Shown here one piece after another: positions 18,508-31,177 of a DNA stretch of 64,000 bases (position 1 is its first letter; each line of letters starts with the position of its first letter). The DNA is taken from NCBI GenBank assembly GCA_030762175.1, contig CM060843.1, positions 32,460,001 through 32,524,000 on the forward strand, given 5' to 3'. The position numbers and the translations under genes are program-made. The DNA is from Metallyticus violacea. Its lineage: Eukaryota > Arthropoda > Insecta > Mantodea > Metallyticidae. The notes below the pieces were generated by a model, which made no database searches, was not told the origin of the DNA, and worked only from the letters and a program-made list of their open reading frames with translations.

Positions 18508-19480
18508 GTTAAATGCTGTAAAAAAAAATGTCCAGTTGCAATAATTCCTTGGGAGAATGAACCATTTTAGATAGCTCTTTTCTTTGCACTCTGTTATTCT
18601 GCTATTATGGAAACATGAAAGAAATTAAAATGTATCTGTCAAGGCATATGAAAGTCACTTCTAAGAAGTTCAATAATGATGATGATAACAACAATAAGAA
18701 TAACAATAAACTTTTGGAGGGAGAATATATTAATATTATCTTTCAACAATCTTGATCAAGAAATATACACTTAGTTCAGTGAGTTAATTTTTCATTCCAT
18801 TAGAATTCTGTACAATAATAATTGACAGTGTCAACAACATACTCATCAAAGATTTCTTCCCACCAAGCCAAAAACATTAAGTCCCTGAAGAAGGAAGAAC
18901 AAGAGACTTAGTCCTGGGATTAGAACAGATGAATCAATTACAAGCCCAATAGTGCAACTGCCCAAGTGAATGAATGAATTTTATTTCAGCAAAAATTACT
19001 ATTAAATTAATATAAAATATCTAAGATTATAACTACCATTTCTGCATAATTTCCTTATATCAACTTTTACAAATTGTACAACTGCTCTTGGAGTGCTTGT
19101 TTCCCCCCCCCCCCTTAGGATCTTATACAATTAACACCCTGGTTGCATATGTAATAAATAGATCCTACTTTTCACTGACTACCCCTTTCAATGTTATCTC
19201 ATAAATACCTCCTCCTTAATTAATCACTTTCTTCCATCACTTCTCTCTTACCTACCTCACACAGTTACCCAATTTTCTTAACAACTTCTTACTGCCATTT
19301 CCAAAAAATGTTAATATCATGCCCAAAATTGCTATGAATAAATTATCCCATTTTCTAATCCATACTTCTTTGATATTTTAGTATCTGGCATTCAATTATA
19401 CACTGCAAATCCTTATCTATTTTCCACATAGTAGACACATCCTTTTTCACTTTTAAATCCATGCAGCCCCATTTTCCTGC
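18508..19480. other. Non-coding intronic DNA
   Basis: AT-rich, with a C homopolymer of about 12 bases at 19101. No gene or repeat assigned. Confidence 0.4.
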
Positions 19481-20590
19481 TCTACCAGAGCAAATCCCTC
19501 CCTTACCCTTCTGTTAGAATTATCAGCCAAATGACTCTGCTCTTCTCCTACTCTAGCATTAAAATCTCCTATTCCCCATCTAAGTATTTATTTCCAATTC
19601 TTCCATATGAAGCACTCTAATTTCGCCTTTGCCCTTGTAATCCTTTTGTCTGTTCCTGATTTTTTGCACTCTATTTCAAAAATACTCCCAGAGGGAATGA
19701 TACCACACTACACCCTCCTGTGTCTTTCGAAACACCCAGGTCGCCCACTGTCCCCCGCTCCCCTCATTCAGCTGTTTCAGTGGACTTGCTCTCCTCGTTG
19801 CTGACGTCATCTTCTGTATTAATTGATCACTGCTATGCACTCCACCCCTCTGTGCTGCATCTTGTCTCTTGGCTTGCCTTCTTCTCTTCTCCTCTGGCCA
19901 TAGTTCCTTGATTCTGTTGCTGCATAATTACAATTCCGTTGATCCATAACAGCATTCCATGGATAAAGGCTCTTCTTCCTTCATTTCTGACTTTTTTCAT
20001 GTTTTTTAATAATTCCATTCTTACTTCTCATGCTTTTTTCCCCATAATCATTCTTAATAAATATTCTTATGCCTTTTAACTACCTGGTATTACCTAATAC
20101 TTTCCATTTAAAATCCCTTATGGCCAATTTGACTAATATTGGTTTTGGTGTCCCACACCTTCATCCAATTCTTCAGGAGTCTATAATTTCCCATCCATCC
20201 AGTTTGATGCCCAGTTTTCTTCAATAATTTCTTCCACTTTTTCTCATATTTTTTCCCCCTCTTATTTCTTTCACTCAAAAAATCATTACAAGCTACCTGC
20301 TCATATCCAACCATTTCTAATTTACCTATTCCACTCTTGCATTTCACTAGCTCTCCTCATAATTTTTCTTCCAGCTGTTTGATCTTCTGTTCTATATCTT
20401 CCATGTTCTTCTCCATTTTCTCTTCTATTCTCATCTCCCTGCTTTTAATTTCCTTTATATCTTCCACTACTGACTTAAACATATCCTGCACTTCCTCCAT
20501 TACTGGTCCTGGGTTTTGTCTATTCCTCCAGTTACTAATAGAACTGCCAGCACTACACCTTCCAGAAACTTATCGTCTGTAGGCCAGTTT
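19480..20590 (-). pseudogene. Decayed LINE-like coding region (coiled coil and possible endonuclease)
   Basis: The minus strand from 20590 carries a charged coiled coil (EIKSREMRIEEKMEKNMEDI), then KYEKKWKKLLKKTGHQTGW and LLKNWMKVWDTKTNISQIG (20347-20108). Further down is a possible endonuclease-like scrap (EEQSHLADNSNRRVREGFAL, about 19530). The arrangement suits a non-LTR element, but stops are frequent and no diagnostic catalytic motif survives. An alternative is a decayed cellular pseudogene. Clade unassigned. Confidence 0.4.
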
Positions 20591-20599
20591 TTTATCTGG

Positions 20600-22227
20600 A
20601 CTTTTGAATTTTTAACTGTTAAACCACCCCGATACTTGCTCTATATAACTGCAATGTGATACCATCTTTCCCCACACTTGCAAGCCTTTTCTCTACATGT
20701 CCATCCTCTTTGCGCTCATGCAAGCAACCCCTTGTCCTCATGAAGGAGCATTTTGTGCCAATCTTAGCTATATTTCCCTCTATTCATCAATCAAATGCCC
20801 CAACAATACTGCATAAAAGCTCCTGTTATTGTTTATTCCTTTTCCCCAAGTAGTCTATGGGGACTATTCCTTGAGAATCCCAAATAAACAAGGTCATTGC
20901 CTTCATAACTGCAAAATAGCCTTCACTTCTTTCATCAGTCATTGTCCACTGTTTGAATGAGGTTTAATTACATAACTTCACAATAATTTTAATAAAAGAT
21001 GGTTCAGAAAATTTATAAATTTGTTAATCAGTGAAAATTTATTTTTATTGTAAATGTAGGTTATTGAAAAGTATAGCTTGCACGACTACAACTATTAATG
21101 TTAAGGATACAATTTAAGAAAACCCATTTTAAAACCTCAAATATATTTATTTCAAAAAATTGTACTACATATAGTAAAATTAATATTTATTGGTCATTTA
21201 ACAAAAAAAAAGTTTAAACAATGGAAATGAAGAAAATACACATTTTTATCCACTTGCACTGAACATCTCTTAAATGTTTGTTGCTGTCTGAAATACTTTG
21301 AAGCAAGATATGCATACTTCACAATCTTTATTTATTTACTTGACTCCCTCCATTTATTCCCTTTTGCATCACAAACTACTGCCGATCCTACTTATCCTGC
21401 TTCTTGGCAGTAGGTGAAAACAATGATCGCAAATGTCTATCAGTGAGCCAAGTAATGTTAGCATAGATGGAAGAACAATGACTTGAAATGTCAATCAGTG
21501 AGCCAAGTATTAATGGCATAGAGAACCACTCGCTGTTTTTGTGTAAATTATTGTTTATGAAGGTGCTATGATCTTCTGTAACTTGGAAATAAAGAGTGTT
21601 CTGTTTACCACCAGCTTTCTTGAACACAGCACATGCATTCCACAGAGCAAAGTCTACAAAATGAAAAAAATTTGTTTTATAATATATATTTTTTATATTC
21701 TGTTTTATTTGTTGCCCACTATATGCTGGCCCACTTTATATAATCCTTCCATTGTTGTATTACATTTAATAACCACTGCTGATTCAATTTTTGCTCACCT
21801 CTCTTTTTCAGTCTTCATCTCCAGATTACGAATAGTGACAAAAGGCACACCTCTCCTTTGTCCTTTTGTCCTTTCATCTTACAGCTGTTACCTTCCTTCT
21901 GCAAAAAGTAACTTCTCCCTTCTTTATTTTCTTCTTGGAAAATCCTGGGGGCATACTTTTCTACAAGGCTGGAAAGTACCATACATATCAGTTCTCTGAG
22001 CAAAAAAATAAATGTTTGGTAGTGGTGGAAAAGTGTAGTAGTTGTACATGGACAACAACCCTTGTTGAAAAGTAGCTTCATAATGATCATTACGATCTGA
22101 GTTGATTGTGGTAGATTCTTGTATGCACCATCTTGTGCCGTTGCTTGTATATAGGATTACAGACCATATATATCCACTAACAGATTCTCAAGGTATGAAG
22201 ATCTTGATTTCAAACCTTCCTTGATTT
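20600..22227. other. Non-coding intronic DNA with unassigned open stretches
   Basis: Open stretches at 21388-21627 (minus) and 21568-21999 (plus) show no motif I recognise. A local near-repeat, caatcagtgagccaagta, occurs at 21490 and in variant form at 21437. Nothing else is assigned. Confidence 0.4.
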
Positions 22228-23520
22228 TGAACAAGAGAATATGGCATCAAGCTGGTGCAAAGCATTAGTAATACCAATTTTAAAACCAGGAAAAACTACA
22301 AATAAAACAAAAAGTTACAAACCTATATCATTGGCCTCAATTCTGGCCAAAATAGCAGATAAAATGGTAGTTAATATATTACCTTGAAACAAACAATTTA
22401 TTAACAGACGAACAGGCTGGATTTAGAAGAAAATATTCAACAGTTCACCAAACATCTAGAGGAATGAATAATAATCTAATAAAAGTCAGCATTGAAACAC
22501 AAGCGGCACAAACAAACACAATTGTTTACTTGGGTTTGTTGTAAAATAAACAACAAACCCAAGTAAACATCAATGGTTTCATCAACTACCTAAAGAACAC
22601 AAACTAAAAACACAGATCACAAAAAAAATTTACTTAGAGAAGAATTACAATTATTCAAACCTGGAAGAGAATAACGTCACAAACCCCTCAAGAATTAATC
22701 CAATGGATTATATTAAGATAGTAATAGATAAAAAACTGACAGAACAATTAATAAACAAGAAGACTCAACAGAGGTATATAGAACTATAGCATTTGAACAT
22801 CTACACAACCAATTCCCTGAAACGGAGTGGTTTAGAATTTACACAGATGGATCTGCAGACAAACAGCAATAATGTGGGAGGTGGTATATATTATAAATAT
22901 TTCTCGCATTATTTCACACAGCCTAGAGACTCAACTTCTGCTATACAAGCTATAGAACGATATGATAGTTCATATGAATCTTACAATGTAAGGGACGTGA
23001 GAACTTATTATAGATTACTCCAAACAAAATTTCAACAAATAATACTACTGTGGATACCAGCACATGTGGGAGTGATAGGTAATGAGGTTGCAGACTTTAT
23101 GGCCAAAAAGGGAGCAGTGCTATATTCAAAACCAATAAAGCCATGTGGATTAAATGTAAAATTAAAAAATATCAAAATGACTATAGAACAAAAATATCAA
23201 CATAATATTCAAGTAGAAATATCTAATAAATATTATTCCAATATAACAGAAACAATAAATAAAATAAAAAATCTATCAAGGAAACAGTTGCTCATTTTAG
23301 ACTGGCCACTGGACATTGAATGTCTGGCGGAACATCTACACAGATTTGGTTTTATGAGTGATAACACATGTAAGATCTGCAATACTGACAAGATTCTAAA
23401 TAGAGAACATCTATTGGAATGCACAGAACTGAGGAAAGCTGCATCTGATGGGAAAATACACAAATGATATTGGCTGGCCAGGGAAAAATTCATGAATCAA
23501 AATCCTGCACATTAGATCAA
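22228..23520 (+). mobile_element. Non-LTR retrotransposon relic with RNase H
   Basis: RT N-terminal blocks appear at 22285-22450: LVIPILKPGK, SYKPISLASILAKIADKMV, and DEQAGFRRKYSTVHQT. The catalytic RT core is deleted. From 22830 an RNase H domain follows: FRIYTDGSADK (catalytic Asp), a gap, then ILLWIPAHVGVIGNEVADFM (about 23040-23100). A C-terminal Cys/His motif is CKICNTDKILNREHLLEC (23370-23420). RNase H plus a C-terminal knuckle is typical of I- and Jockey-superfamily LINEs. The 3' end reads cctgcacattagatcaacaac, shared with a fragment at 26.7 kb. Several frame shifts occur. Confidence 0.75.
22523..22569. repeat. 20-bp perfect hairpin
   Basis: tgtttacttgggtttgttgt, a 7-base spacer, and its exact reverse complement. 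It lies at the deletion point between the RT and RNase H parts of the LINE relic. Confidence 0.85.
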
Positions 23521-23571
23521 CAACAATAACCACCTTGCTTGATTTAGAGACAATGGATCCATATAATCTGT

Positions 23572-23574
<3 letters not shown>

Positions 23575-23620
<46 letters not shown>
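23575..23620. repeat. TA microsatellite
   Basis: An alternating TA run flanked by two related copies of ggatccatata and agaacagatt, so the flanks are also duplicated. Confidence 0.85.
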
Positions 23621-23621
<1 letters not shown>

Positions 23622-23625
<4 letters not shown>

Positions 23626-24340
23626 ACAGAATCTGGATCCATATATATAAGAACAGATTATCTGGGGAGACACGCACACACACACAAAAGAACAGATTAT
23701 GTACAAATATTCTACTGATAATTATTGGCATTTCATCAAAAGCTGTGTCTTTCCATGAAGAAATATTTTCACTTCTACATATCCTAAGTCTCTGTTAATC
23801 AATGTTCACCAAAGCTTCATAAATTCACTGACAAGTTCCAAAACATCTTCAGGTTCATACTGTGTAACAAGTAAGTGTTTCTGCATCAAGAAATTTGGAA
23901 GAAGCTGAAGACAGAGTTGCTGTCATGCCTATTTCATAGCACTACCTGATGCTAGAAAATTGAGATTGAAAGCACTTAAATCACTTTTATCGTCTAAAGA
24001 TGTGAAATCACTTCCATAATCAGTAGAGTCACTTTCTAATCTGCTAAGCTCAGTACTAGCCATTACAAAAAAGTAAGCAAATCAACAGCAGCCAAGTAGA
24101 AAAAAATTACATGAACAAGAAGCATCTTTCTTTCTCCCGCAAATTTGTGTATCATTGTTAGCTGCTTGTTTGTCCTAGGCTAACGATGGTAGAATTTATG
24201 TGGTATACTTTGTTACTAATTTATATAGCTCAAAGTATGAATGTGCAGGTTGAGTTTATTTAGAGAGCATCTTTAGATTGCACAAATATTTTTGGGGTTT
24301 TAATTTTTTTTTTTGCAAAAAATGAAAAATAGTGAATTCC
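23622..24340. other. Non-coding intronic DNA
   Basis: The minus strand at 24064-23935 can be read as MASTELSRLESDSTDYGSDF and onward, an acidic Ser/Asp-rich stretch that could be the start of some transposase or pseudogene. There is no further support. Confidence 0.35.
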
Positions 24341-24345
24341 CAAGT

Positions 24346-24640
24346 TTATAAGTTAAGGGGTTGATGGTGGATCCCAGTTTTGTCAACAGTCATGAACTGA
24401 TGCATGATGTAGTACAAATTACAAATAAAAACTGTCAAATACTGAATTAAAATGCCCTTTCTTGTGCATTTGGGTACACTGTCAATCACAGCATGCACAC
24501 ATCTTTTCCAGATGCAATTTTTGGCAAGATTTTGCATTTTTGTGCAGCCAAGATACCTATAGTCTCAGCTATCTCATGCACTTTCATTTTGCAGTCATCC
24601 ATTGTGATACCATGGTTTTTTTTAATGATAATCCTTTGTC
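24346..24640 (-). pseudogene. Possible mariner transposase scrap
   Basis: Reverse-strand frames give KMKVHEIAETIGI (like the second helix-turn-helix of mariner transposases) and FMTVDKTGIHHQPLN (resembling the first catalytic Asp block TVDETWIHH). Order and spacing fit, but the segment is short and damaged. Confidence 0.35.
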
Positions 24641-24898
24641 GCAACTAATTGGGCATTTACAGCATACTCATTCTTTGATATGTGTACAGCCACATTTAAA
24701 CTCATTTATCCAGAAATGGTCTTCAATGATGGTGTAGATTTCCCATAAATTCACCTAACTTGGCTTTGATCTGCACAGTCATCCTTTCCTTAAAATAAAA
24801 ACACTTATACATCATATATAATTTTTTTAAGTTTATGGCAGATGTGACCAGTTAATTCAGGTGGCTTTCCAGCATTAACTGTATTGCATCTGGCTGAT

Positions 24899-25180
24899 TG
24901 TTATTGAGTAGTGTTTAATGCCCGTTTTCACTACTGAGGCACCACAGGTGGTGGACACTGATGATACATGAGGTGAAATGTTAAATTGGGAAAGGATTTT
25001 TTTTTAAGGAAGGAAGCGTTCCAGGCCTAAATTTAGGTACCTCCCTGGCATTTGCCAGTTATGAAGACTGAGGAAAACCTGGAAAAAACCCCAGTCAGGG
25101 AGGACGGTTCTGGCAGGGTTCGAACCGCAGACCTCCCGCTCATGAGTCCGTGCCTTAATGACCTCGGCCACCTGTGGCGG
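24899..25180 (-). mobile_element. tRNA-Ser-like SINE, copy 1 (best preserved)
   Basis: On the minus strand the head reads ggtggccgaggtcattaagg and then gcggttcgaaccctgcc, matching the A and B boxes of a Ser/Leu-type tRNA. The body includes ttttccaggttttcctcag and ccaggcctaaatttagg. This is a second SINE family, distinct from the Glu-like one. Copies at 29.4, 30.1 and 39.7 kb share the body. Confidence 0.8.
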
Positions 25181-26515
25181 TTTCATCTGGCTGAAACTTT
25201 ATCATAGATCATTACAAGACTTATACTTGCCAACAATAATGCCACTTTAATTGTTGTGCCTTTTCATGGAAATTTATTGAACTTTTATACATTAATAGTA
25301 TTAACTCTGTATAAAATATATACACATGCACCATAGAATAAGAAACAAGCAGACCCATCAACTGTGACTAGACAAAACTTGAAATATTATGAGGGAAAAT
25401 CAAGCACTTTCTGACGGTAGCCCAGAAAAACAGTCATCACATTTAAGTTACAGATATCTCTAACAACTGTCAACACTATTTGAATCAGCTGTGATTCAAA
25501 GTTGGAAAAATATTACAAAAGCACAGTTCATAAATTATTGCCTTGTAACAGTTTTGTAACACTGAACATTAGTTATAATTGATAAGAAAATTACACGGTA
25601 GAAAAAAATGACAATTAGTTGCATATGAAGCATACATAACTCTTAATGATCATACCAAAGTCCATTTACTAACCATTCAAGAGGTAAATATAAAAGGAAA
25701 ATTTTTGGAAGGGATTCATCATTATTACTTCATACAATTACAATGTAATTAACAACTTACCTTATGGCTAAAAATGCCAAAGTATCAACTTCCTATACTA
25801 TCTAACTGCAGTTCTGATTCCAATGTTTCACTTGACATTCCCGTTCTGTACAATACAGATAGTGCATCAAGTCATACATCTGGTTCAATTTCTTCAGGAA
25901 ATAGGACACACATCTTTCAGCAACATTCATGTGAAAGTATATTGATGGAATATTTTTGCCTTTATACCTCTAAAAAGAGCACTGGGAAACAGGCATCTTT
26001 GTGCCATGGAAAGCCTGTTAGGAGTGAAGAAATATGGACATGGCTCTACTATGTATAGGCTTTTTTTTTTACTAGAAACTGAGGTCAGAGTTATGTCTTA
26101 CATGAAGGGACATCAAATACAGCGTAATAAGAAGTGAGAACATGACTTTTTTAAAGACACAACTAAAATTAATTCCCAGAGTATATAAACAATCCCTATA
26201 ACAGCAAAAATTGAAATGCAATGCAAGTTAATTCCAGATCTACCTACATTTCACTTCCTTCCATAGCATATCACTTTTTAGATGTACACAAGTTATAAAG
26301 CCTGAACTATTATTGAACAGTATGAATTGGCAAAGTCTAGACATTTACTAAGTACTGATTTTGTTTTAACCACCGTACCATGTACATGTACATGGTACTA
26401 TGTACAATAAAACTTAATATGATTTAGAAGGAAAATGTCATGTTTGCTACATGAAAAGTGATTCTCATCTTCAGTGCATACTAGTAATAAAATTTGATAG
26501 TTTTAAAGCACTATA
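25181..26515. other. Non-coding intronic DNA
   Basis: AT-rich. A 94-codon open stretch at 25774-26058 (plus) is Ser-rich and unrecognised. Nothing else seen. Confidence 0.4.
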
Positions 26516-26600
26516 TTGGCTAATTCTGCACAGCATTGTAGACTATTTTGCGTTAGCAGGGGACACCACGTGGAGGCAGGCTACTTACAGGCAGGCAATA

Positions 26601-26749
26601 CTGACAAGATTCTAAACGGAGAACATCTATTGGAATGCACAGAATTGAGGAAAGCTACACCTGACGAGGAAATACACAAATTATATTGGCTGACCAGGGA
26701 AAAATTGATGGATCAAAATCCTGCACATTAGATCAACAACAAGAACCGT
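26601..26749 (+). pseudogene. 3' tail of the RNase H-containing LINE
   Basis: Encodes NTDKILNGEHLLECTELRKA and ends cctgcacattagatcaacaac, matching the 3' end of the LINE at 23.4-23.5 kb. It is a 5'-truncated insertion of about 150 bp, the usual product of abortive target-primed reverse transcription. Confidence 0.75.
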
Positions 26750-26942
26750 TTTAAAGCACTGTGAAAATCATCACCTTCAATGATAAACTGAATTAAGCTA
26801 ATGACTGCAATAAATTTGGTACAAGTCTCAAGTCCAATACTTAATATTTGTTTAAGAAACCCAAACAGAAGTTTGTCCCAGATAATGTTCAAACTCAGAC
26901 CCACAGATTTGTACTATTTGCACTATAGCTGAGAGAATGAAA

Positions 26943-27010
26943 TGAATGAATGGTGTCTAATGCCCATTTTTACTGCTGAGGCACCACCGGCAACAGCAAG
27001 GGAGACCAGA
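26943..27010 (-). mobile_element. tRNA-Ser-like SINE fragment
   Basis: Only the 3' part (gtctaatgcccatttttact; gctgaggcaccaccggc) is present, 30 bp from the SCCPDH coding exon region. Confidence 0.6.
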
Positions 27011-27097
27011 CCTTAAGCTTTCTTGTATTACCACAAACTGCTAATTATTACAATAATTTAATTACTTCAACCTTTTCTAAATTAAATATGTAATTAC

Positions 27098-27297
27098 CTG
27101 TTTTTTCTTTCATCTCCTCTAACACAGACTCTAGTTTTGATCTATTTCTTCCAGCAACTGCCCAAGCAACATTGCCTTTTTCCTTAGTAAACTGAAACAT
27201 CTGTTTAACAACCTCTTTTCCTGTGTAGCCTGTAGCCCCAAACACTATTATATCCACTCTCTCACCTCTGTTTGCAGCCATTTTTTGCTCTTTTATT
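27098..27297 (-). CDS. SCCPDH: SCCPDH-like oxidoreductase, first coding exon
   Basis: Minus-strand exon preceded by a gaatttcag acceptor; the ATG is at 27281 after 16 bases of 5' UTR. It encodes 61 codons plus one base before a cag|gtaatt donor (phase 1). The protein starts MAANRGERVDIIVFGATGYT, where VFGATGYTGKEV is the N-terminal Rossmann dinucleotide-binding loop, and continues with AWAVAGRNRSKLESVLEEM, typical of SCCPDH. The N-terminus and length agree with the animal family. The acceptor before the ATG shows at least one upstream non-coding exon, not identified here. The intron to the next exon spans 27097-15785 (11.3 kb). Confidence 0.9.
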
Positions 27298-27659
27298 CTG
27301 AAATTCAAAACAATTTGGTATATTTTAGATCAGATTATTAGCATTCCATATATCCATACAACAGTCCTATGAATCTTGCAAGTAAAACTGCATAAATTCA
27401 CACAATTATTTATTTATATGTTTTATAATTTTCAGCATGATAGCTTTACAAAATAACAATTTACATATATACCAACAGAAAAATTTAATTACATGTAATT
27501 TCTATTTATTCAACTATAATTAGAGAGTTAGTTGTTTGAAAGTTTTGCTATAACTGGATAACATTTCTGGGCTATTGGAAAATGCATTATTTATTAGGCA
27601 TTCATGATGAAGAATCTTTTGGTAGCAATACAATATTAAAGCAAGCCTATGTATTTTCA

Positions 27660-27915
27660 ATATTAATTCAATTTGGAATTGAACACAGTAAAACATGAAT
27701 TAATAATCTCTTTTGAGTCAAAATATTTATAACACTCTTTGTGGTTACACTTACATGAGATTTACTAAGGACATGTTTTGCAGAACATATGTCCACATCA
27801 TCAGCTTTTAAACGGCTCACAGCTGATGAAACATGTCATGAGTAAACCTTATGTAAGTGAAACCATAAAGAGTGTTCTAAATATTTTGACTCAGAAGAGA
27901 TTATTAAGCCTAGTG
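27660..27915. repeat. PLE-type inverted repeat remnant
   Basis: Imperfect arms around about 27803: ataatctcttttgagtcaaa on the left and ttttgactcagaagagatta on the right. Near the centre, gctgatga and catgtcc blocks recall hammerhead cores, but stem II is damaged or deleted. A related half copy is at 36990-37150. Confidence 0.5.
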
Positions 27916-29410
27916 TATTTCTTTTTGTGTTATATTAATATAATGGGAAAAGCATGAAAAACTGTTTTGGCTTTAATTAATTATCATAGGTTTCAATTGA
28001 TACTTTTATCCCAACAATTTAGCAACATAAATGAAACTAGTACCATTAAATATTTTATACAAACTCACAGAAGCCTGTATGTGTGTATAATTTCTTTTTT
28101 ACTATACAGTGTACTAGAAATGCAAATGTATGCTATGTATTGTAATGTATACTATGCATGGCAACACTTGCTATAGTACATAGTAAGAATCACAAAAGTA
28201 TAAATAAAAAACCTTACTCCGGCTAAGTAAATAAAATAAATATACTGCTACCATAAGGGTTCCATAATGTTAGAATCTGCCTTTATTCAAGTCTACATAG
28301 GGCAAGTTTCCAAATGTTCTAAGAAAATAGGGAATAGGAATTTCATCAACTGCTAGCAATGGGACATTCAGTTTTTTTCAATAATAAGCCTTTTCCTCCC
28401 CCCCCCTTTTTACAAGATTTCTGCAGCTGCCAAATTATTCATAATATGTTTTAGATAGACATCCTTACTCTCCCTGCAGTCCAGATTCTGTGACTTTCTC
28501 CTTTTCCCCAAATTTAAAAAATATCTTGATAGGAGGCATTTTTCATTATCAGAAGCAGTGGTGAAGGCTGCAGAGATGATTCTGAAGGACCTGTCAAAAA
28601 TGGTTTCCTGCATGTCTTGAAGACAAACAGAAACATTGGGACAGGTGCATTGCATCCAATGGGGACTACTTTGAGAAAGATTATAAAATGAGGATGAGTA
28701 AATGTATGCTATAAAAAATAATAATTTTTATTAAACAGCCCTCATAGTTACAAAGCTTTACATATATTTTTCAAACTTTTAAAAATTTAAAGTAAATGCT
28801 CTCTAAATTAATGAAAAAGAACCGAGTTTAGAGCTTGTGTATATCACAATGTAACAAACTGAAAATTACACTTTTTTAATATTAATATAACTATTTTTAA
28901 TGTAGCAATTAAAATTGCTCGAGAAATCAGTTGAATAAACAATGTTGCATTCCAATTTTCCTGCAGCTTTACCACCTTCTTCAGGGAAAGCTTGGAATAC
29001 AGCAATGTTTTTACTCAACTTATTTATCCAGAAAGTTTAATTGCTAATTCTGAATGCCAAGAAAGCCTGAAATCTTATATATTTTTAATATAGCTATAAA
29101 GAAATAGTCACATTCTATCAATTTTTCAATGTAAATTTTTTTCTACTAATTTTATAACTAAAGATTTAAACTTATAAATACTTTATTTGGCATTTTATAA
29201 TGGATATGTTATTGTTATAGTTGGGCCATGAAAACCCTGAGTGATCAAGAACTACCACCATATACACCTTGTTACTGTGGTATTAGCTTCTTCCTCTCCT
29301 TGCTCCTTAAAATTCATAGTTGCTTAGCTATGATCAGATATAAATATGCCACAAAGAAATAATAAAGCAAAAAAGATAACACATACATAATACCATTTAC
29401 ACCACTTATA
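27916..29410. other. Non-coding DNA, possible SCCPDH 5' intron
   Basis: Contains a C homopolymer at about 28398 and an imperfect 90-bp inverted repeat at 28932-29022 (gttgaataaacaatgttgca against caatgtttttactcaac). No gene seen; the 81-codon minus open stretch at 28410-28655 is unrecognised. Confidence 0.4.
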
Positions 29411-29606
29411 TGTGATAAACTGGAAAAGGATTTTTTTAAGGAAGTAAGCGTTCCAGGCCTATGTTTAGAGTATCTCCCCAGTATTTGCCATTTATGACCG
29501 AGGAAAACTGGAAAAACCCTCAGTCAGCAAGGATAATCCTGGCAGGAATTGAATCTCAGACCTCCCACTCACAAGTATGTCTTAATGACCTTGGCCATCT
29601 GTGGCA
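29411..29606 (-). mobile_element. tRNA-Ser-like SINE, copy 2
   Basis: Body blocks aggaagtaagcgttccaggc, gaggaaaactggaaaaacc and a degraded head (cagaccttcc-type B box region). The 3' part is truncated. Confidence 0.75.
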
Positions 29607-30089
29607 GAATGTTGTAGTTATGCAATAAAAGTTGTATGAATATAATTTGATGACTGCTTACTAAAAAGTTAAACAGTGAATGTCAACCAGTCTTTGTTCT
29701 ACATCTGCTTTAATCCATTAAACTTAGAAAAATATGGGAAGAAATGAGTGAAACATTTCAGACAGTGGCACCAATGTTACAAAAATTAAATGAATTCAAT
29801 TCTAAAAATTTAATAGTTCTTAAACATGCATATTTCCAAAACATTTAATGCTAAAAATGTGCAAGTGAGCAAGAGTAGATCAGCAATACTACCTCAACAA
29901 TCCCTGAAAAAGAGAGCAGTGAAACAAATCAGTAATGAGAAGTGGAGCTGAAATACTATTAAATGGAAGATACTAAAGTTCAGAGATTTACAAATAAAAA
30001 TCCACATTGCCTGGGAGATTACATGAGTTTAGAAGAAAGAAAAGGTGCAGTGGAGATTTTGAAGTTGAGTTTTTTAATAGTATCATTGT

Positions 30090-30360
30090 TAATAATGTCT
30101 ATTTTTACTACTGTTCCTTAACGGGTGTTGCACGATGATGCATAAGATGAAATTATATATTGTAAAGGAATTTTTTAAGAGCAAAGGAAGCTTTCTAGGC
30201 CTAAATTTTGATGTACTTCACCAGCATTTGTCATTGATAAGGGCTGAGGAAAAACTGGAAAATCCTCAAACAGGGAAGTCAGTCCTGCCTGAAATTGAAA
30301 TGCAAACCTTTCATTTACAAATTTACACTATAAACTACCTTGACCCCTCCCTTGTCCATT
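30090..30360 (-). mobile_element. tRNA-Ser-like SINE, copy 3 (diverged)
   Basis: Recognisable from ttctaggcctaaattttga, gctgaggaaaaactggaaaa and the residual head ccttgacccctccc. Many substitutions. Confidence 0.6.
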
Positions 30361-30553
30361 ATGAGGGCAATGAAACAGATAAACAACCTAATAACATGCT
30401 AGAAAAACTGAAGGCAGCAGCTTAGACTATAGAGGTGCAAAAATGTAGGATTCTAAATGATCCTTTAGACAGATCAATAAAACATTTGAACATTGCACAT
30501 GGTCAAAATAGTTCAGAAAATAGCACAACAGAAAAACATTTTATAAACTCCAG

Positions 30554-30554
<1 letters not shown>

Positions 30555-30591
<37 letters not shown>
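30555..30591. repeat. Poly(A) tract of about 36 bases
   Basis: Uninterrupted A run; could be the tail of an old retroinsertion, but no element body is recognised next to it. Confidence 0.85.
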
Positions 30592-31177
30592 AGGCTTTTA
30601 CCTAAAAATGTGAATCACAGATTAGGTAAAATTAGTCTAAAGATGCCATGTAGCACATTTATATTTCAGTAAAGTAGTTAGGAAAATAATTCAAATTAAC
30701 AAAATCCTATTCTTTGTAATCTGAAAGAAAATCAAGAAATTTGTAGATACCTATTCCAAATGTAAAATAATGTTTTTTCATTTCTGCGGCACTTAAACAA
30801 TGTACTGCGTATAGATTGGAAAAGTGCCACCCACTTAGTTTGTGCATATGGAATTTATGATAATTTTAAACTATTATTAGACAGTGAACATATACCAGAA
30901 TTCACAAAAACAACCAGTATAATTAATTACAAAGACCATTTTGTCCAAATGATCTGCAATCCTCCCCCTGTACAGTAATCACCAATTATGTGTACTGAAT
31001 ATCCAGGGCCAAGCCAATTAATAGAACAGATATAGCAAGTTTATCATGAGAATATGATTTATACCTTACAGACAGTGAATTTTTGTACATAGGCCATCAT
31101 TAGAAAATAATTTCATAGAAAATTGCCAGCAAATTATCCACCATTGTTCATTGTTAGTTGTGCTACCAAATAAATAA

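Noticed and set aside
25774..26058. 94-codon Ser-rich plus-strand frame
   Set aside because: No recognisable motif or repeat relation, and it lies in the SCCPDH intron on the opposite strand.
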